From: Antedon mediterranea
Lineage: Eukaryota > Echinodermata > Crinoidea > Comatulida > Antedonidae
Assembly: GCF_964355755.1 (NCBI RefSeq)
Contig: NC_092674.1
Coordinates: 20,364,001 to 20,424,000, forward strand
Reading direction: 5' to 3'
Length of the DNA: 60,000 bases
The position numbers and the translations under genes are program-made. This document shows positions 27,901-41,545 of the stretch, piece by piece (position 1 is the stretch's first letter; every line of letters begins with the position of its first letter). The notes under the pieces were generated by a model. The model searched no databases. It was not told where the DNA came from and saw only the letters and a program-made list of their open reading frames with translations.

Positions 27901-29248
27901 GATTTGTTCACACTGTAAAACCAAAGTTTAACAATAGCTCAACCGCATTATAATAAAGAATATCAATTGATTTCCTTTTGATTATTATTGAATAAGCATT
28001 CTATTATATTTCTACTACTGTATACAGACGCATAGTTTTACATATTTATGATATCCAATACAAATGACAGTTGACAATTAAGTTAATGAATTCATTGGTA
28101 AATAGAATTAACACAGATTGCTTATCTGCAGCACTGGTTTCATCACAGCTGCCTTTCAACGCTTTATTTGCTATTGTAATAAGAACAATACAGAAAGAAC
28201 TGTGAAGTGTGTTGGGAAAGGTGACCATTGAGGTAGCGTATATCTTGTACAATAACGATGTTTATAAGGTCATTTTATCAATTGTTTTCATGAGTATTAT
28301 CTGGTATCAGGGGAATTTCAAGTTAGACAGTCAGACCAGATAGTTTAACTGTTTATAAAACTGTACGAGAAGTTTGTGCTTCTGCTGTTGCCACCATGAC
28401 CTCTGAAATGTCTGTCATATTGTTACCAAATGCATCGTGTTTTAGGCAATCGTACCTAAGCATTGTTTTCATCTTTAAGCGGGAAAGTTTAACTTTCAAA
28501 GTTTTCCTATGTCAAAATATTGGCTATACTATATAAAACTATTTCCCATTGTCTATTCAAAATTCATTAACATCCGTCTTATTTTATTGAATATCTCTGA
28601 AAAAAGGAATCACCTAATTAATATAATATTAGTATTAGTTCAATTTTGTAAAGCAAAATACTTTTGTGCACAACTTTTTTAACAGCAGAAGGTGGTATTA
28701 AGAAAGATAAGCTTTATTTTTGATCAAGTTCTATCGAATGTTATTGAACAGAAGTGAAGAAATCATGTCAAGTATTTTCTTTATGCTGCAATAACCAATG
28801 ACGCTAAATAAATAAAACAGTGATTGTAACCTATAGTCATAGTTTATTTGTATTCAATGTGTTTATTTTCTTAAAGTTTGATCAAAACTCTATCTCTAAC
28901 GTCACTTACGGATATTGTAAGTTGTCAAAAGTGTTGGCGATGTCAGCGACAGGTAAATCTTTTAGAATTCGTTCCAAACAAACTGTAATCGTGAGGAATG
29001 GCTGTGCAGATTTAACGCTCAACTACACAAAAGCACAACAACAAGGAATCATTCGACGAAGACCATTTAAACATATATAAAGTTAGTGTTATTTGATACT
29101 TTAGATACATATTTTTTTAAACAAGAACAAATAAAACCATTCCTGACTCATTCCTTTACTTCCGAAAGCAGGTAGACAAACTAATCAAAATGATTCTTCT
29201 CCTTAATATTGGAAACTTATTTCAAAATGTTCGAATTACTTTAAATTT

Positions 29249-29335
29249 ATTTTTTATTGAACCATGCTTCATGAGGGTAGCCCATCCAGCAACTACAATA
29301 CAATACAAAAGTACAAAAATACATTGTCATAAAAA
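29249..29335 (-). mobile_element. dispersed LINE/SINE-like 3' end, copy 1
   Basis: It shares TTTTTTATTGAACCATGCTT, CATGAGGGT, GC-CATCCAGCAA and CAGTACAAAAATACAT-like words with the copy at 41.4 kb. Read on the minus strand it ends in GGTTCAATAAAAAAT, as retroelement 3' ends do. No coding sequence. Confidence 0.55.
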
Positions 29336-32300
29336 ACCAATTATAATAAAACTATAATAAAAAAAACATAAATTCAATAACTCAAATATTTAAATATAAT
29401 TCAAGAATTCAATAAATGCACAAAGGTTCAACTCAGTATATGCATAATTTTTAAAATACAAGCAAAATTATTTAAAAAAAACACAGCTCAGAAAACTAGT
29501 TAAACTTTAGGAAATGGATCTCCATGGTTAAGATAAAGTCTCTTAAAGATTGCCGAATATTGGGCATACTAGAACAGTCTATAAGAGTAATTGATAGATG
29601 CTATCCATTAAATATGATTGCTACTTGTTGGTAATTTAATTCATTTGCAGGTCTCTTTTTTATTTTTGAACGTTATGAAAATTACGAAGAAGAATAGGCT
29701 AGAGTTTTTAAATCGTGGATTTATGCTCATTTAGACTTAAACACAAAAAAAAATAGGATCAACACAGTTACAATATCCTCGTGATATATTTTGATTTGAT
29801 ATTCCTGATGACAATTTAACGTACGTGACAGTGCGTTCAACTCACTGATTTATCAGATGAATTAGGTAAAATTAACCGCCACGGATAATTGAAAACACCA
29901 ACAAAAAAGAACAATTGAGATATAAATTATATAATTGTAGATTCTGTTCGAATGTACTACAGTTTTGATAATGAAAGATTACATTTACTTTGAAGACATA
30001 AGTTATCTGTCAAATTCATGTGCACTTTCTACGCCATGTGCGCCATTGGAATTAAATAATTACATTAGGTTTATAATATTTACATTCATTTTCATAAGTA
30101 GGCCTATCTACTATGTTTTTATAATGGATGAAGTAGCAGTGATTTGTTTAGAGAATTTGGTTCAGACAACATTTGTGTTGATTTGGAAGTAAACAACTTA
30201 ATAGCAAACAATATATTAATCTAAATCTAATTCACTTGTAATATATATATATTATATTATGCGTGGTGCACTGCACTGACAAGATTTAATAAGATCGAAC
30301 AGAACTGTCTGAAGATTGAACATTATAAATATATTCAATAATATGTATTATTGTTACATACCAATTCATTTCTAAAAAAAGAGTTTTCTTTTTCATTTGT
30401 TTATTTCGTTTATTCGTTAACTTTATTCAAGCTATATCATGGTAAATAGAGTAAAACAAGGAAGTATTTTTCGGTTGCGTTCATTTAAATAAGAAATATT
30501 TTTTAAAGTTATAATTGTGTTGTTTGTGAAAAGAAACCATATGAAGTACTATTTTAAGTGGACTTGGGTTACGCTTGAATACAATAGAATTTATCCCGAG
30601 GCATTATTACGAGCTCTTTGCTAAAACTCATTTGCATAATTCAGCAACAAGTTGGAATGAGTCGTAAGTCTCAGAGAATGGAACTGTAACAAACATCATG
30701 ACTTTAAAAATGTTAGTTTCATTTTAATTATTACACTTTATTATATATCTATATGCCTACAATATAGGCCTTTTTGATTACAATTATTTGCGTTTATTTA
30801 TCTATTGTATTATTTTACGATTTGTTTACTGTAACATGGAGTGATTGCAGAATTTGTTTGTGATTTATACTATATCGTCAGTAGTACGAGGCTAGTAATT
30901 ATGAATTGGTGACCAGCATTAATATACTATAGTTACCAGTTATGAATAAGTATTTTGCTTAGTAATTGCAACATTGTAACATTTGATGATCTACTGTGGG
31001 TTATTATAGATTATGACGTCACAACTACTATAAAAAATGATTATGTTCACTAACTTCTACAAGTGGTTTGGCAATGTGACTCATGGTCGGAATATTACTA
31101 GCTCGTATCGGCTGTTAACGTATCGAACTTTAGTTATTCGCATGATCAATTCTTGTTATTCATGAAAAGAGAACTGGTGGTGGTAAAAATTCATTTTCTG
31201 CATCAAAATTGATTGTATTGTAACGAGTAAATGAAGCACAATCACTGCGTTCATAACGAAGCAATTCAGTTGTAAATAATATGGTTTTGCCTACATGAGT
31301 GTTTATGATAACAGGAAAAGATGAAACAAGGTACGGGGGACTGATTTGTGTGTTATCATGTATTAAAGTAACCCGTGACAAAATTTAAGGAGCGTAAAAT
31401 GACCGCACATGCCCCTCAAGTGACTGGCACACCTTTTAACACATTCAATGGTGATTTTTTCGCACAGAGAAATTATGCCAACTGTTGAGTACCATGTCCT
31501 CAACCAATGTAAGCTCTCTTAACTTTCATGATAGAGGGCGTATCATTGTCGAGCGTTTTATTGTTTATTATTTCTTCTATTATTATACTGAACTAATTCA
31601 TTGCATTATGTTCCACAAATCCATTCATGTATTAATAGATAAATGCCAATAATATTGGCTGCCAACTGATGAACAAATGGAAATATAAGTAACTAATTTG
31701 CAAGATTAAAAATTTGATTTGACATATTTTATAGGCCTGCTATTGATATATACCATCTTAAAAAGGTGATAAAACATTAGAATAGAAAAGTAACAACTGA
31801 AACAATTCTAACTAAATAATTTTGTTATACATATGCTACTGAAATTCTAGATGCAGATTATAGGCTTCTTGGTGATGATGATATCGATGCAACATTCTCT
31901 TTGCTGGTACCAATCATGTCTATAGAATATGATCGAATTATCACCGGTCCAATAGACAATAAACTCACTCATTATTGGTAATGATGCATCTTGAAATGAA
32001 ATTAATTTTCCAATCGCTAATGTCCGAATGACTAATTTATGCTGAGAATAATTATCGTTTGGTGCCTATATACAGGTGTCTTAGGATCCCTCACTGAACA
32101 ATGGCGTAAGAATGCACAAGGACATTAGGCGGACTCCGTTCATACAAGCGCGAGAGTCATAAGCACTTGTTAATTATGATTATTTTTTACATTGTTTAAT
32201 TGGTTGTATAATTCTTATATTATTCTTCACTTACATTATTCACAAATAATGTGTATGCTATCGATCAAAATATAATAATAACAATCTTACGGCAGAGACT

Positions 32301-32435
32301 TTATTAACCCTATATTTCTATTATTGTTCAGCCAGAATTTTGGTTGCGTAACCTCAACATCTACAGAGGTTCATGCAGACATTTTACATTTCATGTAGGT
32401 GGGTGGTGTTTGTGTGAAAAATATAAAATGAAAAT
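29336..32435. other. intergenic region
   Basis: No gene is supported. An octamer-containing patch (30596-30690) and a GC-richer stretch near 31060-31130 are the only notable features. Confidence 0.55.
30596..30690. promoter_or_regulatory. candidate enhancer with octamer motif
   Basis: It contains TCATTTGCATAATTCAGCAA with a perfect POU octamer ATTTGCAT and a neighbouring AACAA core in non-repetitive, GC-richer sequence. Motif content only; conservation is untested. Confidence 0.2.
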
Positions 32436-32598
32436 ACAAGTCAACCCTCTCAAAACCAGACTCTCTGAAACCAGACTTTTCTCGTGGTCCAAATGGCCCC
32501 GAGTTCATTTTTACCATTAGAAACACATTTCAGACACCTGAAAACCGGACATATATGCTATGGCAGCCCAAAGGTGTCCGGTATTTGGAGAGTTGTGC
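32436..32598. mobile_element. pogo/Tigger-like MITE
   Basis: The left end reads CAAGTCAACCCTCTCAAAAC with CAGACTCTCTGAAACCAGAC, and the right end reads GGTGTCCGGTATTTGGAGAG with TTG, an imperfect inverse. This CAACCCTCTC...CCGGAC style is typical of pogo/Tigger (Tc1/mariner superfamily) termini. There is no transposase frame. Confidence 0.6.
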
Positions 32599-33537
32599 AT
32601 GTATGAGCTAGAACCTGGATGTTAACCCATGACCCGGGTTTAAAGAAAAATTGCGCAGCTGCCGTAGCGCCTTTGCGAAGGTCGTCTGGTTGTTTCGGGC
32701 TAGCACATTCCTTTAAACGTCGGGCCTGCACGTGTTTGCATAGTGTAATGGCTTTGAATTAAGAAATGCGCATTCTGGAAACACGTAAACGATGCGTTCA
32801 CAAACAAGCTTGAACTATGTTGCCCCCTGGTTCACACAAGCTCTTTCAACATTTTTCATTGTTCAGTCAGATTATAATTAAATATGGTTATTGAAATATC
32901 ATGATAAGCATTGTGATATATTTTGTCTGAACGGAAAAGCGATACTAAAAAAAAATAATAAGCAGTTTGCTTATAAAGTCTCATTATCTTGCATTCAGTA
33001 CAGATGTACTAATGTGGAGCCTGGTGCAATATTGTATGTTGTTGGCCTAAATGTGACCATACAATAGTTTATGGAAATATTAAACCATCACCACGAGTAA
33101 GCGCAACAGATTTGAAAAATGTGAATTAAAATCTAATGGAGAGAAAGGGAATGTAATGCGAGGAAAGGGGAAGGGTGGGCTTTGTTTTTCCATACTTTTC
33201 AAAACAAATACTGTATAACATGTGGTACTCCCTGTAAACTCAAAATAGATATCACAGACTGAGCAGGTATGAATACAAACAATACTCATTGATCTCTATT
33301 GTATATTACATACGGAACAGACAGTATTTAACAATACAATTATTACCGTGTCATTTAATATTTTTCATATAATGTTTTTATAGACAGAATTAATACATAC
33401 AATTGTTTTAATTAGGAATTATTTTTGAAAAAATATTAGGCTATTTAAAGGGATAGCTGTTTAATTATAAATTATATCCAGATTAACGAAGTAGTTGTTA
33501 AATTGTTAAACAGTTTGTAAAAAGCACAGTAGAATCC

Positions 33538-33626
33538 TTAAAGGTTGGTTTCTAGAACGCAACGAAACTACGTAAGCGCAAGGCATTATGCGCCAATCAC
33601 AAGCGACACAATTCGGATAAACTTAA
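33538..33626. mobile_element. MITE family C, partial copy
   Basis: A TTAA edge is followed by AGGTTGGTTTCTAGAACGCA and ACG, a diverged form of the left end of the 53.4 kb element. The inside is GC-richer than its surroundings (GTAAGCGCAAGGCATTATGC). The right edge is uncertain. Confidence 0.45.
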
Positions 33627-34399
33627 CCCGTTCAGTTAAACATAACAGCCATTTTGTAATTTTAATAAAGTTATTTAAAAATAATAATGTTAAAATTTAA
33701 AATTAAACGAGTATTTCGGATGAGGGCAGAGGTATAATAGAATAATAATAATAATAAATAATATATTTATACAGGATAAAACATTCAGATAGCAGTGTAT
33801 ATGCTTTACATTGTGGTCATGTCTTAGAAGAGATGGTAGTGGTACAATATTTACTGAAAATTAGAACACAGAATATGAGCAAATTGTGTGGGAAATGAAA
33901 ACGAAAAAAAAAAACATAGGCTATAGCCTACAGGATACATAAAAGAAAGGGATGATTTTATACACAAAAAGATTAATAAAAATCTCCACAGGTTATAATG
34001 AAATATATTGACACGACATAATTCTACCAAAGAACGAGATTTTTCACGGTTAGTCCAGTTAGTAGAAAATGGTTAAACCCACATTTATCTAGATAATAAT
34101 TCCATGTGAACGCTACGTAATAAAATTACTTCACATACCGCAAGCATAACTTGTAAACTAGCGGAGACCAAGTAATGTCCTATTGCAGTCATACGTATAT
34201 ACTTGACCACATTTCACTAATATCCAGTGAAAGTTATACCTTCCGAACCATTCAAGACACATGTTTACAAACAATAACACGTTTATTTATGTCTTATTTC
34301 ACAAAAAGCAATATACAAAAGACGAGTGTGTATCAGAATAAGTACACAAAAACTGTTCGTATGTCGTAATTGATATTTCGCTTCGGTTAATGTATCCCA

Positions 34400-34419
34400 C
34401 GAAAAGTGTTCACTTTTCG
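34400..34419. repeat. short perfect hairpin
   Basis: CGAAAAGTG, a TT loop and CACTTTTCG form a nine-base stem. CTTCG and CGAAG words about 20 bases either side suggest a slightly larger foldback structure. Confidence 0.6.
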
Positions 34420-36115
34420 CTGGTGTATCGCAGTGGAGACGAAGTGATTATTCTTGTTTTAACTCGCCCAGACGAGTAGTAATTGAGATCATGCAAGTTA
34501 CTTGATATTAAAGAAAGAAACCAAATGCTTATATTAGTTCAACGTATATTCAGTAAATTAACTGTGTTAAAAGGACTATTAGTTAGGCTAAGCTGCATAG
34601 AACGGAGTTACACTAATTCGAGTTACACCCGACTTAAAGGCTCGTGTAAACGGTTAAATCACTATATAAATACATCCGTGTCGTTAACTGCGATGTGCCC
34701 GTAACTCCAGTAGGCTTCAGAGGTATGTCCGATGTAAGGTTATATGGTAACCCACATTTGAATGCAGAAGAATTGATTAAAACACTGTTTAATCCCAATA
34801 TAGAGAAAATTCGTGTAAACATACTATTACCCTATGGGCATGGGCCTATAACGCAACATTGAAAATTGCACATTGAAATCAGTGGATCTGTGAAAGGATT
34901 CCAAATTCTGAATGCGAAGCCTACAATATGAATGACATGACGGAATTCGTTTTCAATAAATTAACCTTTACTTCTACATGTGTTGTGTTTGTTTTTTTAT
35001 TTGTTAAGAAGAAAAAAATATATGGTTTATATTTTCATGTTGATTTCCAACGAATGTGTCACAATTGAGAAAACAATACAGACATCCGTATAATAGTTTC
35101 ATGAAGAAATAAGCACGAGTTAAACATTTAATTAGTATTTTAGGTCTACAGGTAGGCCTGCATATAAAATGAGATTACAATACAAAAGAATGTGTAATCT
35201 CTGTGAGAAATACTTGAACTTAAGCCGATTAAAATTAAAATCTAAAAGATATGAGCCGTACCAGCAAATCACAGTTTCAACAACTGTTACACGGTATGAC
35301 ATACAACAGAAGTTCTCAATTGCGCCACATCGCGCTTCTTAATAGCCTAGGTATACAATACAACAAATTGGATATGAGGTTAATAATACAGAACACCATG
35401 GTGTCCTACTTCACTGGTGTTTGTGGTTTATATTACATGAGTCCACCATTTATACTTGCAATAAGCGACTAATTGCTACGTACACATTACAGTATTGCAA
35501 TAACGAGAGTTAATGTAACAGATAAACATTGCCTCGGATGCCTAAAACTTAATATCGGATCTTATTAACTACAGTTTGTAATATTATAAACCGCGTGGAA
35601 AATCATTTACATATAACGAGTAATACTTGCACGCATTCTTTTTCTCAAGAAATTCAAAAGTAAACATTATTCCTAGTCTAATTTGATATTCATAACATCC
35701 AATACTGGATTTATATTAGGCCGATGTACAGATTGTAATTTACAACGTTGTTAGCAAATCACACGATTGCATTTCTCTGCTTTCCACTAATCATAATGCA
35801 ATTTAATAATTACAAATCGATAACTATTTAATAATATAAAATTACTACATACTGCACTATAGAGAAAACAATATTTTAATGTTTCAAACATAATTTTTAG
35901 TATTATTTCCAACGGTGTTATAATATTATTCCAATTTGAACAGCGCCTCCTATCGATATGAAGATATACAGTACGGTATTAGGAATTGAATTGACATTGT
36001 TTGTTGTAAAGGCCTACGATTTGATAACTGACTGGAAACAAAATGAAATAATTTGAGAACAGAATAACGAAACAACTTAGTAAAGTGAAGTTTTGAAACA
36101 GATTTACAATTGCTA

Positions 36116-36280
36116 AAGCTCTGTCTACACTAAAAAACTAGTTTGACAAAAAAAAATGATGTGCCCAAATATGGTAGTGATATGCTCAAATATGGTATTG
36201 ATATGACATCACCATGTCCACATTATATGGACACATCACATTTTTTTGTTACATAAAGTTTTATAGTGTAGACAGAGCTT
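36116..36280. mobile_element. MITE family A, full-length copy (165 bp)
   Basis: The terminal inverted repeats are AAGCTCTGTCTACACT on the left and AGTGTAGACAGAGCTT on the right; inside are a near-duplicated TATGGTA-TGATATG segment and the inverted GTTTGACAAAAAAA arms. Flanking bases are compatible with a 3-bp TAA duplication, as made by PIF/Harbinger-type transposases, but this is not decisive. No coding capacity. Confidence 0.8.
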
Positions 36281-39200
36281 AACAAGATGAAACGAAATGA
36301 AATATACAATCGATCTTCCAATTGTTCTATATATAAACGCTGCACCCAATTTTCAGTTGAATATAATAATCAAGCTTTCAACGAATGAAAACATTCTTCC
36401 CTTTCAATGAACACAAAATATGAAATAATTTTTTTTTATAAGACACCTACTATTAATAGAATAAACTTCAGCCGCTTAAATTAATCTATAATATCGAATG
36501 ACGAAGATCATGCCTTTTAAACAGTCGGTGCTCGGATTTTTGCTGCGGGAGCAGATCAGTTATACGGTATACGGCGCACTCTACATGTTTCCTGTCAGGA
36601 AATCCAGGCCTACATCGATCACATTTCAATTTTATATTTTTAAAACAATCGTTGAAATGGAAGAAATATATGCATGACTAGAATAATCGTTGGTGTTATA
36701 CATACTATTCTCGAGATATGAAAAATAGGGACGCAAATAATAACAGTTTGGCCTAGGTCTATAGATTGTCTGTTTTGTAAGATTAAAGCCATGAAAAAAT
36801 AACAGATGTTTGGCTGCCTTCTTGCGTTAACATAATGTTATATTTATAAATATATGATTTCATCCATTTTCCCGACACATTATCACGAAAAATTGAAATT
36901 CTAAAAATATTATATAAAACAAACAAACAAACAAACATTAATCGTTGGTTGAAAAATCCACCACGTATAAACTAAAGATGATAAAACTATTAAACACTAT
37001 TTAAAAACGTGAGCAAAATACATAAGGATTCATCGTGGTTGTAGAATTTAACCGAACCAAAGACCTTGGAATTAAAAGGCAACCGCGAGTTAACCACTCC
37101 ACTATTCTTTAAAAACCTTGAGGTAAAAAAAAACAACAATAATGACTAACTTATCATTTCGTTTAAATCATTCAGATGAAACCGACGGTATTAACTTTTC
37201 TGTCCCCTATGACACCAGGTATTGAATATTCTTTCTTTCACTATTTCAATAGATTCAGGATCCCTTGAGGGCTCGATTCTCACCCAATATTATGTCGGAA
37301 TTTTTCAAAACACACCTAGGTTATGTCATCTCCATGACCCCTTCCATTCAACAGTGCCATAGTTTCACGAACCAGATACAGTATGGAATTTCAAAGATAC
37401 TTATCAGGGGATTACGAAGAAAAAAATAGTTGTTAAAAAATGTATACAGTTATAATACAGGAAGAAACAGACATGCACCAGGTAAATATCCAGTATTTCA
37501 AAGGAAACTCACCTGCGTATTATACAAAATCATATTTCACTAAAATGTCCAATACTGGAAACAAATAATTTAGTAACACACAATTTAAATCATACCAAAA
37601 ATGTATATAATATCACCAAATACAATATAGAGAATAAATTGAAGCGAGAGCTGGAAATAAATGCGGCTATAAACGCAGTAGATTGTAAATCAACTGTTCA
37701 GTTTATTTTGAGTTTGCATTTGAACAGAGTAAAGAGCTATAGAAAAGATAGAAAGACCCATTGAATATGAAAAACAATAATTGTGAAGAGACGGGATAAT
37801 AGTTAAGCATTTCTTTTATGACGATGTATTGTAGAGGACTATAGATTTTTACATGATTCACAATGCTGAACGAGGCCCGGTACACTAGGCATTCAACGAC
37901 TCATCAATATAGTTATTTGTAAAAGGCCTTGTCATCGTCTGACTGATCTGTGAGTACAAAAGAACGCGTGTGACGTAGTCAATACACACAATCAACAGCT
38001 GTTCCGTTTCTACTCATAAATATTCAACGATATCAAATATGATATTTTCAATAGAATTCATCTCTGCTTAACCTAATGATTAGGAAATTATATGGGAAAT
38101 TGCATTTCACTTCTACCACAAACCTTATTGAAAAACTCATCTGCCTTACTTTAATGATAAATGCAAATATGAATTTATAAATGTTACCGTTTTATTGCGG
38201 TAAAGTAAATGAAAATCAACTAATTTAATACATTCAGTATAATTATTATAAAATAAATATCAAACTGATTATCTAACGAAATTCAAATGTATGTCCTGGT
38301 AGCCATTTTTCGTTTTACTAGTACACACTATTTTAAAATCATGGTATGTCAAGCGCTAACGTAAAATGTACAAAATCACAACGATTTTTTTATTCAACAC
38401 GTTTAAGATAATAGTAATTATTTATACTGACTATAATTCTATATGATAGGCCAGGCTACTAACTCTTCAAAATCATATATTTCTATATTTAAAAAAAATT
38501 TATTGTGTATTATTGTTTTTGGTTTCTTTCTTTCTAAATTCAACCTTTTAAAATAATTATATATTTTGTAATATTTCAATGTAATTTTTGGATAAGACTC
38601 GTTTTACTTGTAGACCTATTTGTATAGGTCTAGTGAAAATTTGTAATGTAATTATATATTTTCTTACTATTAAAAATTATTTCTTTTCTTATTGCTCAAT
38701 CTATCATTAAAGTTATTGCTTACTAAATCTACAAACATTATATAGTAGGCTCTTGGTTACAGTTTAAAGACTAAACTGGAGTAGGCCTAAATGATAAAAA
38801 AAAAAAAAAAAACTATACTGTTATGATTCCGCACTAAAGGAAGGAGCCTGATTAAATGATTCTTTCCAGAAACCAAACGCTGAACTTTCATTAACATTAT
38901 ATTGAATAGATGGAGATCTTCATGAATGTGTCGATCAAGATCCATATACATAATATATATTATTTTCACCTCCTTCCATATGCTTTCCATATGCTACAAA
39001 GCTGCATTACTTGACGTATGGTATGGGATCTGGTTATCAATTTTTAATTCAATCACACACATACGGATAGTTTCTTAGAAAAATATGCCATATTCAGTGT
39101 TTAATAAATTTACTGAACAATTATTAACAGCATCTTTCAAATACAGGCCTTAAAATCAATACATTCGTTAGCCTATTCTATGCAACGACGTAGTTAATTA

Positions 39201-41448
39201 TGATTTTAAACTACTCAATATGGTGTTTCAGTATATTGTAATATATGCTGATTTAAAAAGGCCAGTTAATACTACCAGTCAAATGTATTTTACAACGTGC
39301 AAGGTTCGAATAATTAATATTGTTCACCGTGCAGGATAATATTGTAGCCTAGTTAAGACTATTTATATTGCAAATGTGGTATTCTTGTATTGGTTATATA
39401 GCTTTGGTTAGGCCTAATGGATATTTTAGTTAAGGCATTCATTTGGTTTCAAAATGTTTTTCGGGTTTATCCTAAAGTTATATCACAAATACCTTCCATA
39501 ACATATTGTATAAACGCCTTTCTACAATAATATGGAAGTTTAAATTAATTTTAAGAAATGTACAATAATTTTACGTTTTACAGTACATATGAAATTGCGA
39601 TTAAGAGTTCAATACAATACAAAAACAGTATGCAAAAATAAAGGCATAGGCCTATACTGGAGTAATTATGCAATTATATAATAGTGAAAAGTGATGTTGA
39701 TTTATTGTTTTACAGTATTCAGGAAAAAGTATAGGCCTACTGTCAGGATAATTAACTGAATTACTTAATAAATATTTTGTTGATAACCTGTTCAAAAATA
39801 TTGTGTAAAGAAATATTGCTTTCTAAATGCATTTTCTATCATGTAGGCCTGCAATACAATCATAGAAGAATAATTAGTTAATTTAGATAAATAGAATTGG
39901 ATAAGTACAACAAAACGCTATTTATAATATGTATTTTATTTTAGAAAGAGTGTATAAAGTGGTGTTTTAAGAAAGAACGTAAGAGCAAAGAAAGATATAA
40001 TAAATCAGAGTAAAATCAATACACAAATAATACTGGCCATTCATTTCCCAAACGTCTTTCTAATATCCGATTATCGTCTCATGAGAATAGCTATTAGAGT
40101 GGGTTAATATATTATAGAACAATCACCATGCCATATCTAGCCACAAATCTAATTGAACACGATAACACATGCGTAATTCGGTAGCATTTCTCTACAAAAT
40201 GATAGCTTTTGAAGTCTAGAAATTAAATTATCTATATTTATAAGGCCTAACCTGTATGTCATGTTACTAGGGTTTGTTTATTACACTCATTTAACATTGT
40301 TACTAAAGTTAATACATGATGCTGCAACAGAAGGCGAACGCGACAGCTTAACATAAATTCGTTTTTACAACAACTAACTCCATTCGAACAATACAGACAT
40401 AGGCATATTAATGAATTTCATAATTTATCATTAAACCGACGCATTTGTGTCGGTAAAATCTAGTAATGTAGGCCTAAATGACTCAGAAAAACAAGAAATA
40501 AATAAAATAATTGTTCAGTAAGGTTTCTGGTTCACAGACATAATTCTTATCGTAAAATATGTTTTACATATAAGTCCATAAACTTACCAAAAACAAACAT
40601 GAATATAATATATATATATATATTTGCTCCAATTAAATTTCAATTGTGTGTCTGAGGTTTTCTTTGGCATGGTTGGTAGAGATACATAATTTACATATTG
40701 CATTATGTGTGCATCCGTATCTTCATACAAAAATTAGTGATCATTAGAAGAGAGGTGGTGGTCTATTTACATAGCGAATTTGTACACCTTTAACAGGAGG
40801 TGGTTTTGGCATGGAGGATGATTATTCAATGGAAGGATACACGGGGCCTATATTTGGTCCGTTGATATACGAACGAGTTTCAAAACATCATAATTAAACA
40901 GCAGTATGAGGCCTATCAAAATGTAGGTTAAAAGAAGGAAAGGACAGAAAAAAGAAAAGACAGGAAGTAAAAATACGCCCTTAACACAACGCTACATAAT
41001 CATTAAAAAAACATTCAATGACAATAAAAATGCCGTCACAAAACATGAATATAAAAGACTATGGTGCATAAAATAAACGCAATAAAAGTAAGTGGTATTT
41101 TGTTTTTTTAATGTTTTCAGAAAAGTAGCTATTTTATGGAATCTATTGTTAGCTCAGCTGGCGTTTTTATTGAAAGAGTGATATGATCGCTACGTAAACC
41201 TTATCGGATGTAATTTGATCAGTTGGCTAATGATGTTGGTCCCAGAAATAAAATAAAAATATAACATATATATTTACAGTACAGTACAGTGTATTTAGAT
41301 ACAGACTAAGAATTTAATCAGGTGCATTTACAAGTATAGATAAACTCTCAACTGCCCAGTGATATCTACAAATTTGTATTGAATGTATTCCATAAATATT
41401 TAATTTGAAAAATTCCACAATGCTACGAATTATAATACTATTTTTTAT

Positions 41449-41545
41449 TTTTTTATTGAACCATGCTTCATGAGGGTTGCTCATCCAGCAAAGCTAATCA
41501 TTGACAATACAATATATACAAACAGTACAAAAATACATATTATAA
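41449..41545 (-). mobile_element. dispersed LINE/SINE-like 3' end, copy 2
   Basis: Second copy of the element at 29.2 kb, same orientation, nearly identical over ATTGAACCATGCTTCATGAG and the CATCCAGCAA box, then diverging before a shared GTACAAAAATACAT word. Confidence 0.55.

Larger units (their letters stand above)
20591..29248. other. intergenic region
   Basis: AT-rich, no gene supported. It includes a hairpin near 21955-21995, two old tandem duplications (23.8-24.0 kb and 24.6-25.0 kb), the second foldback copy, an AAT run near 24112-24136 and dense TAGGCCTA words (e.g. 25595-25618). Confidence 0.6.

Noticed and set aside
28820-29080. 86-codon frame with a basic C-terminus
   Set aside because: No recognised domain, and no good initiation or promoter context; best treated as chance.
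35251-35472. 73-codon ATG-initiated frame
   Set aside because: No recognisable motif, no splice context and no compositional difference from the flanks.
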